Shown here: positions 1 to 6,260 of the stretch, in pieces
Numbering within the stretch: position 1 is the first letter of the stretch
Layout of the letters: every line of letters starts with the position of its first letter
Assembly (NCBI GenBank): GCA_014634225.1
Contig: BLFN01000537.1
Coordinates: 521,622-534,121, forward strand
Source: Acropora yongei
Lineage: Eukaryota > Cnidaria > Anthozoa > Scleractinia > Acroporidae
Reading direction: 5' to 3'
Length of the DNA: 12,500 nt
Notes under the pieces: model-generated
The model's input: the letters and a program-made list of their open reading frames with translations, nothing else
Told to the model about the DNA's origin: nothing
Database searches by the model: none
Translations under genes and position numbers: made by a program

Positions 1-469
1 GGGGGCTGTAAAAGAAAAATCTCCAGATTTTAGATCTCCAGAGGTTGGCATCTCTGCACATGCTTTTCATCAACGCTAGAATTAGGCTTGTTATCTTTAT
101 CTGAGAAATTGACTGGCTGCTGCGGCAAACTGGTTGAAATTGGCTATCATCTGTACCTAAGTAAGATTCATAATTCTGAGACAGGCATATCGTAGTTTTA
201 ACTATGGGCATATCTAGTTTCATTTAGCACCTTATTATGGGCTCTGATCAAGTGATCAGCATGAACATAATTATCTTCTTTTATGACCGGTCTTAATTCA
301 ATAAGTTCTGGGTCCACAAACCCAGAATCTACATTTTCTGTATTACTACTGGCTTTAGTTTTTCTCACTAGAACTATGTCATTACCTACTACAGCTATGT
401 GCATTCTCTACGGGTTGCTCCGGCAGAGATGGAGAGGCATTTATGTGCAGTTCAATTGTTCGACAATAG
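1..469. other. Left flank, no intact gene
   Basis: I find no intact gene, RNA gene or clear repeat in the first 200 bases. From about 200 onward the minus strand shows weak coding character (separate entry). The flank ends where the LINE-like 5' region with a GC-rich GGCGGCCGAGATGGCG stretch begins near 470-495. The exact boundary is not visible, because I could not find a convincing target-site duplication for that element. Confidence 0.4.
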
Positions 470-475
470 GTCAGC
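198..475 (-). pseudogene. Possible decayed coding fragment, unknown family
   Basis: The minus strand is open from 404 to 198 (68 residues, ending ...RYAHS). A second frame just upstream, about 475-405, reads as plausible protein (IELHINASPSLPEQPVENAH) before a stop. The two would need one frameshift to join. The composition is mixed and hydrophilic rather than repeat-like, with the stretch NDIVLVRKTKASS and an acidic segment near VDPELIEL. This could be the C-terminal end of a retroelement polyprotein, but I recognise no domain. It may equally be chance. The adjacent 1040-1354 stretch is also weakly coding on the minus strand, so the LINE-derived element may have landed inside one older gene or element. 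That link is inference. Confidence 0.2.
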
Positions 476-486
476 GGTCGGCGGCC

Positions 487-495
487 GAGATGGCG
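487..495 (+). promoter_or_regulatory. YY1-like motif in LINE leader
   Basis: GAGATGGCG resembles the AAGATGGCGGC core bound by YY1, which positions transcription starts near the 5' end of some LINEs. It lies about 100 bp upstream of the ORF1 ATG in GC-rich surroundings that contrast with the AT-rich flanks. Short motifs like this also occur by chance. Confidence 0.22.
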
Positions 496-593
496 ATTTT
501 TTTAGTGATGCTGAGAAAACGCTGAATTTTTGGCCTTTATAGGTTGAATATTGTGTCTAAATATTGTTTATGTGTATATTTTTTGTATTTGGG

Positions 594-716
594 ATGACTT
601 CTATCACTAAGGAGCAATTAGAGTTCATTCTGGAGAAGAAATTGGAGCAACAGCTCGCTCCAATCAAGAAGTCCTTTGAAGAACTCCAAAAACTCGTTAT
701 TTGTTGTTCTTCTTGA
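594..716 (+). CDS. Truncated LINE ORF1 N-terminus (40 aa)
   Basis: ATG at 594 opens 40 codons to TGA at 714-716. The product begins MTSITKEQLEFILEKKLE and continues with QQLAPIKKSFEELQKLV. It is rich in Lys, Glu, Leu and Gln with heptad-like spacing, so a coiled coil is expected across almost its whole length. Many CR1/L2-like ORF1 proteins start this way, with an amphipathic helix that helps the RNA-binding protein trimerise. Family ORF1 proteins run to several hundred residues. Here the reading frame ends in VICCSS as the DNA turns into a pyrimidine tract, which looks like the edge of an internal deletion or a mutated continuation. No RNA-recognition, zinc-knuckle or esterase domain follows. 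A functional product is unlikely. Confidence 0.45.
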   Translation: MTSITKEQLEFILEKKLEQQLAPIKKSFEELQKLVICCSS

Positions 717-750
717 CTTCTTTCTTTTCTTCTTTCCTTTTTTCTTCTTC
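701..750 (+). repeat. Polypyrimidine tract
   Basis: About 50 bases are almost entirely T and C, with TTCTTC and CTTTC blocks. The tract directly follows the point where ORF1 similarity stops. It may be a scar of the internal deletion, a slippage-expanded microsatellite, or a splice-acceptor-like tract. No AG follows closely enough to make a confident acceptor. Confidence 0.5.
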
Positions 751-898
751 ATATCTTGCTCCCAATTTCATGAAATTCTAATTAATATATTCATCCCTCA
801 TTGGTTTTGTGTTGTCTTGTGTTTGTTTATTGTGTGTGCCGCCGTAAACTAGTAATTAACATATTTATAAATTGACTGCCTATAATTATTAACTTATC

Positions 899-927
899 AG
901 CAGGAGCCCATCTGATGGGCTCCTGCT
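899..927. repeat. 13-bp perfect hairpin, LINE 3' region
   Basis: The arms AGCAGGAGCCCAT (899-911) and ATGGGCTCCTGCT (915-927) are perfectly complementary around a three-base loop. Outside them, CTGCCTA to the left and TAGGCAG to the right are also complementary, so a longer interrupted foldback is possible. It lies upstream of the AATAAA signal and GTT tail, where LINE families often keep a structured 3' end recognised by their reverse transcriptase. Confidence 0.8.
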
Positions 928-1008
928 TATCAGTTATTCTAGGCAGCCAGTGCTCTCCTATTTTATTTTACATTTAACTAATGTAATTTAATAAGGAAAG
1001 TGAGAGAA

Positions 1009-1033
1009 AATAAATTCGTTGTTGTTGTTGTTG
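1009..1033 (+). repeat. AATAAA signal and (GTT)n element tail
   Basis: AATAAA at 1009-1014 is followed by about five GTT repeats from 1018 to 1033. A polyadenylation-like signal directly before a short simple-repeat tail fits the 3' terminus of a CR1/L2-like LINE. The sequence then changes to non-repetitive, GC-richer DNA, marking the right edge of the element. Confidence 0.55.
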
Positions 1034-1354
1034 TCGACTGCTGGCTGATCAGAATTGGCCTTGGAGAGGAGGGGTTCGATGTTCTTGGAAACTTCATCAG
1101 TAACACTTGACGTGTAATGTCTTCTACCAAGGCCGATGGGATGGTGGGAGTCTCAAACTCTCTCACACTTGTAACGCCCGACTGACTGGATATCCTCCCA
1201 TGATTATGTGAATTGCAGCAGAAGACTTGGTGGCACTGGGCAACCTTTGCTTCCTGGCTGGTCTGGGTGTCGGATCATTTTTAGCAGGGCGTTTCGTGCC
1301 TGATGATTTTCTTGGAGGAATGCTAAAACAAAGAACGAAGAATACGCATTCAAG
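1034..1354 (-). pseudogene. Possible decayed coding stretch, unknown
   Basis: Reading minus from about 1330, one frame gives a basic, proline-rich segment (FSIPPRKSSGTKRPAKND, then PRPARKQRLPS) that ends in a stop near 1170. It continues in other phase as REFETPTIPSALVEDITRQV up to the edge of the LINE tail. The sequence is GC-richer than its surroundings and resembles disordered protein. I recognise no family. It could be part of a gag-like or DNA-binding element protein, or simply an open stretch by chance. Confidence 0.22.
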
Positions 1355-1740
1355 ACCCTCTATTTAGAGAGAGGGGTTAAATCTGACTTAAAACCCAGCA
1401 AGAGGAGTTAACCCTCTTAATACCTACACGGATTAAATTGAGAGTAGTTAAGCCTCTCAAATGAAGAAACATAACAGGAGGAGTTAAACCTCCCACATGA
1501 CTGTAAGAGAATTTAAAAGCCTTGAAAGGCATAAATTGAAATGTAAGAAATTAAGCCTCTCAAGTGAAAATCCTAACAGGAGGAGTTAAACGTCGGACAT
1601 GACTGTAAGACGAGTTAATCCTCTCGATAAACAAACAAAGTAAGGTGAGAGGAGTTAAGACTCTCAAATTAAAATCACAACAGGGAGGGTCAACTTCCCA
1701 GTTAAATTGAGAGGAAGGTAAATGTAAGAGTTTAAGCCTT
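1351..1740. repeat. 103-bp minisatellite of short palindromes
   Basis: CTCTCAA recurs at 1454, 1557 and 1661, and following bases align between copies (for example ACAGGAGGAGTTAAAC in the first two), giving about three tandem units of 103-104 bp plus degraded ends. Each unit holds two short inverted repeats about 50 bp apart. One has TTGAGAG and CTCTCAA arms (1438-1460). The other has GGAGG and CCTCC arms around AGTTAAA (1477-1493). Similar palindromes with a GTTAA-like centre occur at 1356-1375, 1400-1418 and 1646-1666, and a wobble version at 1683-1699. The copy near 1577-1596 has lost its right arm. No coding function is seen. Confidence 0.7.
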
Positions 1741-1903
1741 GCTCAGAAAGGATCAGCTTGATAAATGCCGACTAAAAAAGTAAACACTTGAACTAAACCT
1801 CCTTCAAAATCTCGTAGAACCTTAACGCTCAATGTCCGAAGGAAAAAAAATATCGCAGCAAAGATAGTGTCATATGATTTGAACAAAAAGCCGGGGAAAC
1901 CTT

Positions 1904-2506
1904 AAGATACTTTAGAGCCGATAAAATGGCGTTCCTATAACTGCGATTCAAAATAAACTACTCAGCCTTATTAACGCGAACGCCGTCTGAAAAGAAAAGG
2001 TCGCGCGAGGGATTTGTAAAACCCCCTGGTGAACCAGCAAAAAACTCCGAATAGTGTAATGTGCGAACTCTGTTGTTGAAAGACGGAATGTGGTAGTACG
2101 AATTCCCACTTGGAATAACATTACAAACACAAACCACACGCACCTTAAGATTAACGCGCAGATACGCAACCGAATCCTCAATAACAGAACCTAAAATTTC
2201 TGGTCCAAATTTAGGGAGATCGTCGGTGTCGATCTCTAAAATAACTATGTCAGGGGCGAGACGAGAAACCACACGAAGATCGTTCTCCTTTGGCGAGTGA
2301 ACCGTTCGTCCAAGGCACCGACACCAAACAATCGGACATTTGCGCAGCCGAGAAGGCCAAATAGGGATCTTAAGCACCAGAAGTTTTTGGGGCGACGGCG
2401 ACGTTTGCATACGAGCGAACCTGGGTAAGTCAGCGCCGTCGTTCACGCCAAAATCCAAACTTAAGCAAGGAGGTATTTTTGCAAAGGCAACCCTCTCGAG
2501 ACATGC
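1904..2506 (-). pseudogene. SGNH/GDSL-type hydrolase domain, degenerate
   Basis: The minus strand reads as one continuous domain from 2506 to a stop at 1958-1960, and recognisable similarity (NRSYRNAILSALKYL) continues past that stop to about 1904. The order is: an N-terminal stretch containing LSLDFGVND, the helix RVVSRLAPDIVILEI, then EIDTDDL (2219-2236) where SGNH block III normally has a G-x-N-D signature, then VRVVCVCNVIP, and finally DGVRVN (1970-1987) where the catalytic D-x-x-H is expected. Gly and Asn of block III are both Asp, and the catalytic His is Arg. Block I with the serine is not recognisable. Such proteins are carried by some Ngaro/DIRS-like and CR1 retroelements, so this is probably an element fragment. 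Internal in-frame loss near 2030-2060 and the nonsense codon agree with a dead copy. Confidence 0.6.
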
Positions 2507-2868
2507 CTAGAAAGCCTGATGTCTTTTCATGAAACAAGAGAGATGCTGTTACTAGCATATAATGATAAGAAGATTTCTTTGTCTTGTGGGAGAAAAAACA
2601 AGACATCCCTGTGCTGGCAGACGTTCTTCATCTACCATTCAACATCCTTTGCCCACAAAGAACATTCTGTGATAGAATTGAAGGTTTATGCATGCTACTG
2701 AAAACGTTTTGTTATCCTTGCTGTTATTCAGATGTGATCAGCAGATGTGGAAGACCAGTTCCAGAGTTATGCATAATTACGAACGAAGTCATGAACATCA
2801 CTTTCAACAATCACGGCCACAGAATGTCTTAATGGCATGAAGATGTTTTGAATCAATTAACACATTAA
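2503..2868 (+). pseudogene. Harbinger-type transposase N-terminus, broken
   Basis: ATG at 2503 gives MPRKPD, then the frame shifts to FHETREMLLLAYNDK (from 2519), then shifts again to IPVLADVLHLP, CPQRTFCDRIEGLCMLL and GRPVPELCIITNEVMN (2584-2829). After a stop at 2830-2832 the frame still resembles the family for about a dozen codons. These blocks match, from memory, the region upstream of the DDE nuclease domain in PIF/Harbinger (ALP1-like) transposases of cnidarians. A gap of perhaps 30 residues lies between the second and third blocks. None of the catalytic acidic residues is present, because the sequence ends before the DDE core. It abuts the SGNH pseudogene and faces the minus-strand Myb-like pseudogene, which fits the two-gene layout of Harbinger elements. 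Confidence 0.6.
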
Positions 2869-3323
2869 CTAAAGTTTATAAACTGTTTAGTGAAACTAAA
2901 AAAATTGTAAAGGAAATTAATGTGTGTTCTTTCTTGAATGATCAAACCTAAGATCTTACTTCTTAACCAGATTTTGCATCCTGTTCATCAATGCCTGGGA
3001 AATCTGCTCTTGCTGCCCTGTTTGCTTCCGCAGCAGTTCAATGCAAAGCTCTTGTTGTCTGGGCTCTCGCTTCCTGGTCCTTTCTTAGCAGCCTTAGCTT
3101 CTGTTTGGGGATGGAATACTCACTTTGAACTTTTTTTAAAGAAGTCAACCGCATTACCGCTGCTTCTTCAGCTCTTTTTAGCGCTGCCTCCAGCAGATTC
3201 ATTTGATTTTTTTTTTCAAGGTTATGCACTCCATGCCTTTCTCTCTGTTTTTTTCAGCTTCCTCTATATATTGTGATTTTCTCTTGTCCTTGGCGGAAAA
3301 GCTACCTTCCTTTTCACATAACT

Positions 3324-3331
3324 CTTCTATG
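3324..3331. repeat. Target-site duplication of SINE, left copy
   Basis: CTTCTATG is repeated at 3573-3580 on the other side of the SINE. Removing the insert with one copy brings the reading frames of the Myb-like pseudogene together, DAFIE continuing into ELCEKEG. That independently supports these as the duplication ends. Confidence 0.6.
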
Positions 3332-3572
3332 GTAACTTTATTTCAATTCGGGTTGATGAGGTTGATTGGGCCTTAGCAATACAAGCTAATATATGCCGAG
3401 AAATTACAGGTTAAAAATCGCAATTGGCAAGAGGCAGACCACTTGGTTATGTACAAGCGCAGCCGAAGAATTGAACCAGGGACTATCTGAAATAAATCCA
3501 TCTGGTGGTCAGAGCGGGACTTGAACACCGGATCTCCGGATTTCAAGCCCAGCTCCCAAACCAAGCTTCTTC
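3332..3572 (-). mobile_element. tRNA-derived SINE, minus strand
   Basis: Bounded by the 8-bp direct repeat CTTCTATG (3324-3331 and 3573-3580), this 241-bp insert is transcribed toward lower coordinates. Its head resembles a tRNA: TGGTTTGGGAGCTGG as an A-box-like part and GTTCAAGTCC (complement of 3517-3526) as a B box, with a 3' end of CCGAATTGAAATAAAG character. A second perfect B-box-like GGTTCAATTC lies at 3468-3477, 49 bp downstream. The body is familiar to me from coral repeats. It is not a tRNA gene, because no cloverleaf closes and the 5' arm is missing. It split the Myb-like pseudogene cleanly, so it inserted while that element copy was present. Confidence 0.65.
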
Positions 3573-3580
3573 CTTCTATG
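3573..3580. repeat. Target-site duplication of SINE, right copy
   Basis: This is the second copy of CTTCTATG, next to the tRNA-like head of the SINE. Eight bases is within the usual range for LINE-mediated SINE insertion. Confidence 0.6.
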
Positions 3581-3701
3581 AAGGCATCCTTTTCGGACAA
3601 CTCATAAACAATGCCACTGGCTTGAAGCTCTTCTCGTTGCTGGCGTTTAAACTTGGCCTAAAGCAGATTATATTCCATCATAAATTATTAGTAATTATTA
3701 G

Positions 3702-3870
3702 TAAGTAATCATTCGGTTTTTGTCGTTCAATTTGGAATTAATTTGCACTTGTGAGTTTTTCAAAAAGCTGAAATTGCACTCGCCGAAGCGGCTCGTGCAA
3801 TTTCAGCTTTTTGAAAAACTCACTCGTGCAAATTAATTCCAAATTGAACTCGAAACCGTATGATTACCTA
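3702..3870. repeat. 169-bp foldback, MITE-like inverted repeat
   Basis: The left half, from TAAGTAATCAT through GAATTAATTTGCAC and AAAGCTGAAATTGCAC (ending 3779), is repeated in reverse complement from GTGCAATTTCAGC (3795) to TGATTACCTA (3870). The central 15 bases contain a further GCCG-AAG-CGGC stem, so the whole unit can fold into one long hairpin. The arms are almost identical inside and diverge near the tips. No coding capacity is present. It resembles a short non-autonomous foldback element. A clear target-site duplication is not seen. Confidence 0.85.
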
Positions 3871-4216
3871 TAGTAATGTCTGCCGCTTAAGTTCCCTAAT
3901 GATTCGTTCTGGCGAACGTCAAACCCAAGTCAAAGATCCGACCGAAGCCTACTTACAAAATAATGGCCAAAGATAAGCACCCATGGAACAAAAAGCCGTA
4001 ACATCTCATCTTTTACAGAATGTCTCGCGGTCTTCGCTTGACAACAGCTTAATAATGTAAATGACCTCGTGAGACGCGTGCCTAGCACCAATTAATTGCA
4101 ACCTTGTAACAAATGGCCATTGCCACGTATTCACTTACGTTATGAAATGAAATCAATACGCAAGTGCAAAAACTCTGCTCGAAAGGAAAAGATCCTATTC
4201 AAGCGCAAATATTTAA
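3871..4216. other. Unassigned spacer
   Basis: I see no open frame with protein character, repeat or RNA gene here. On the minus strand there is a donor-like TTTGTAAGTAGG near 3950, upstream of the Myb-like remnant, but the sequence preceding it does not read as a convincing exon. Confidence 0.4.
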
Positions 4217-4325
4217 TTTCTGTGTTGCTTTCTCTTTACTGCATGTGAAAACGAACTCCTCTAGCTACCAGTCCTCGCAAGGTTTGCATTATATGAGGGG
4301 TGTTTGGAGTGTAGCAATACTTAAA
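4217..4325 (+). repeat. Orphan diverged satellite fragment
   Basis: TTTCTGTGTTGCTTTCTC (4217-4234) and TTTGCATTATATG (4283-4295), then TGTTTGGAGTGTAGCAATAC (4301-4320), match consecutive blocks of the satellite monomer that starts at 4815. In true monomers these blocks are about 140 bp apart. Here they are about 66 bp apart, so some 70 bp are missing. The fragment is the same way round as the main array and about 500 bp before it. Confidence 0.7.
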
Positions 4326-4478
4326 AACTTAGCTAAACATTATGGAGGTCCGTTCTGGTCAAAATTAAACAAAATTTTCAGTCTGCTTATTGAATTATTT
4401 GTATTGGCTGTTATTTTATCTTACTATATATATACATATATTGTTACATTTTGTCGCGCCTTTTTCTCGTTACCTCCC

Positions 4479-4632
4479 ATGAATTTTTGGCACATCCTAC
4501 AAATTATTTTTTTTTACAATGTACGGATTATTTTTGGCACCCTTTCGGAATAATTTTTTTCTTACTGTCTTTGAATTATTTTTGGTTACCCTCCACGAAT
4601 TATTTTTGGCTACTGTCAACTTAATTTCTGGT
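4479..4632 (+). repeat. Degenerate AT-rich minisatellite
   Basis: A core of GAATTATTTTTGG followed by CTAC, TTAC or CACC recurs about six times at 20-35 bp spacing (for example at about 4525, 4548, 4572 and 4604). The spacing is irregular and some copies have poly-T expansions. The open frame across it is a by-product of the repeat. It lies between the orphan satellite fragment and the main array. Confidence 0.55.
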
Positions 4633-4814
4633 TCCATGATGCATTGCGTGACTTTGACTTGTATGTTTATAAACGCTCGAACACTGGAGGAATCTGTGCG
4701 AACTCGAATTGCACAAATAGCTCGAAATGCAATTCAAGACATCGACCGAATAGCACAAATAGTCCGCACAAATGAGCCATCCTTCAGCAGTGCTAGAGCT
4801 GAACGGTTCTCAAG
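4633..4814. other. Spacer before satellite, short internal repeat
   Basis: GAATTGCACAAATAGCTCG (4707-4725) is echoed by GAATAGCACAAATAGTCCG about 40 bp later, a small imperfect direct duplication. The stretch is open on the plus strand and reads RIAQIARNAIQDIDRIAQIV, but I recognise no family and treat it as non-coding. Confidence 0.35.
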
Positions 4815-5299
4815 TTCTTAAGTGTTGTTTCTGTTTGACTTTCTCTTTACCACAGAACGGCGGCGGAGCGAAAAAAAAAGTGGGAGATGAAAATAAAATC
4901 AGACATTCCATTTTTATCAGCCCCCCACCCCCCCAACATTTTTATCAAACTCTCCCCACCTCCCTAACTTCTCTCTGCATTATATGCGGAGAGTTAAGGC
5001 GTAGCAATTCTTAGATGCTTACTTCTGTTGTTTTTTGATTTATTAATTTTCTCATGGAAATATAGTCTTCTTTTAATGAGATGGCATTTGTATCGAAAAG
5101 AAGAAATAGTCGTCCCTATATCATTGTCAGGTTATCGTTAAAACACTCGCTAAGTAAGTGAAACCAGTTTAATTGCACCCAACTGCCGAAATACAAAACA
5201 GCTCTCTGAAAGTAACGATCTGTTTATTTTTCTTGTTTCTTGGTTTTATGTTGTCGCTGCCATGAAAATATTGGCCTAAATTAGGGTGTAAGTATGCGT
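4815..5299 (+). repeat. Monomer 1, type A (ancestral form)
   Basis: Has AACGGCGGCGGAGCG and GTGGGAGATGAAAATAAAAT. It keeps the block CACTCGCTAAGTAAGTG that the other full A copies have lost. As the first unit it lacks the donor sequence that precedes the others. It carries an expanded C run near 4921-4938. Confidence 0.85.
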
Positions 5300-5773
5300 C
5301 ATTCTTAAGTGTTCTTTCTTTACTACACTGCGGCGGCGGGGCGAAAAAAGGAGTGGGAAGCTAAACTTAAAATCAGACATTCCAGTGTTATCACCCACCC
5401 TTCCCCCAACCTGTTTTATCAACCTTTCCCCACCTCCATAACTCTTCATTGCATTTTATGCGTAGTGTTATGGTATAGCAATCCCTGTATGCTCAGCTGT
5501 TCTATTTTTTTTGTTAACTATTTTTATCATGGACTCATAGTCTTCTTTTCATGAGATGACACTTGTCTCGAAAGTAAGAAATGGTCGTCCCTATATCATC
5601 GTCAGATTATCGTTAAAACACTCGCTAAGTAAGTGAAACCAGTTTAATTGGACCCAACTGCCGAAATACAAAACAGCTCTCTGAAACTAACCATCTCTTT
5701 ATTTTTCTTGCTTCTTTGTCTTATTTTCTCCCTCCTATGGAAAAATGGCTTTAATTAGCGCGTAAGTATACGT
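5300..5773 (+). repeat. Monomer 2, type B
   Basis: The GGCGGCGGGGCG block follows ACACTG instead of ACACAG, and about 18 bp of the pyrimidine region are missing. The right half has TATGCGTAGTGTTATGG, shared with monomers 12 and 14. Confidence 0.85.
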
Positions 5774-6260
5774 CATTCTTAAGAGTTGTTTCTGTATGAC
5801 TTTCTCTTTACTACACAGCGGTGGCGTGGCGAAAAAAGAAGTGGGGGAGCTGCAAATAAATTGGACATTCCATTTTTATCAGCCTCACCAACCTTTTCAT
5901 CAACCTCCGCTCCCTCTCTAACTTCTCTTTGCTTTATATGCGGAGTGTTTGGAGTCTAGCAATACTTATATGCTCAGCTGTGCTGTTTTTTTGTTAGCTA
6001 TTTTTATCATGGACTCATAGTCTTCTTTCCATGAGATGACACTTGTCCCGAACGTAAGATCTAGAAGTGGTCGTTCCTATATCATCGTCAGATGATCGTT
6101 ATAAATCTCGCTAAGTAAGTGAAACAAGTTTAATGGCACCCAACTGCCGAAATACAAAACAGCTCTCTGAAAGTAACGATCTGTTTATTTTTCTTGTTTC
6201 TTTGTCTTATTTTCTTTCTCCTATGAAAAAAATGGTTTCAATTAGCGTGTAAGTATACGT
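5774..6260 (+). repeat. Monomer 3, type C
   Basis: Marked by GGTGGCGTGGCG and TTGGACATTCC in place of CAGACATTCC. It pairs with the following D monomer, as monomer 6 does. A small insertion near 6058-6065 (GATCTAGA) distinguishes it from monomer 6. Confidence 0.85.

Larger units (their letters stand above)
470..1033 (+). mobile_element. Internally deleted LINE-derived element
   Basis: In plus orientation the segment carries a GC-rich leader with a YY1-like core, an ATG at 594 opening a short coiled-coil ORF typical of LINE ORF1 N-termini, a pyrimidine-rich stretch, an AT-rich 3' region with a 13-bp-stem hairpin (899-927), an AATAAA signal (1009-1014) and a GTT microsatellite tail (1018-1033). 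Simple-repeat tails are typical of CR1/L2-type LINEs, and 3' hairpins occur in several LINE families. The rest of ORF1 and the whole endonuclease/reverse transcriptase ORF2 are absent, so the two ends sit only about 180 bp apart. That makes it a non-autonomous deletion derivative. The 5' boundary is estimated, no target-site duplication was seen, and the family assignment is by resemblance only. Confidence 0.5.
2956..3657 (-). pseudogene. Myb/SANT-like Harbinger partner, coiled-coil part
   Basis: On the minus strand, after a splice-acceptor-like CTGCTTTAG ending at 3658, the frame reads AKFKRQQREELQASGI and YELSEKDAFIE up to 3573. It is interrupted by a SINE and resumes at about 3331 with EELCEKEGSFSAKDKRKS and YIEEAEKNREKGMECI. 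Two frameshifts follow (near 3210 and 3060) through LLEAALKRAEEAAV and QQELCIELLRKQTGQQEQ, and it ends at TAA 2956-2958. This is the Lys/Glu/Gln-rich coiled-coil tail that follows the Myb/SANT domain in the second protein of PIF/Harbinger elements. That protein binds DNA and brings the transposase to the nucleus. The Myb domain itself is not in this piece. It converges with the transposase remnant, with the 3' portion of the transposase deleted between them. Confidence 0.55.

Noticed and set aside
1948..2181. 77-residue minus-strand frame
   Set aside because: It is a shadow frame overlapping the SGNH-hydrolase pseudogene, which has the recognisable domain.
2938..3276. 112-residue plus-strand hydrophobic frame
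   Set aside because: It is the complement of the Lys/Glu/Gln-rich coiled-coil pseudogene. Its leucine richness is expected from that complement.
3500..3560. tRNA gene on the minus strand
   Set aside because: A B-box-like motif is present, but the acceptor and D arms do not close, and the segment continues into a SINE body with target duplications.
4164..4821. Two overlapping plus-strand frames of 129 and 100 residues
   Set aside because: They run through an orphan satellite piece and an AT-rich minisatellite, and their sequence mirrors those repeats.
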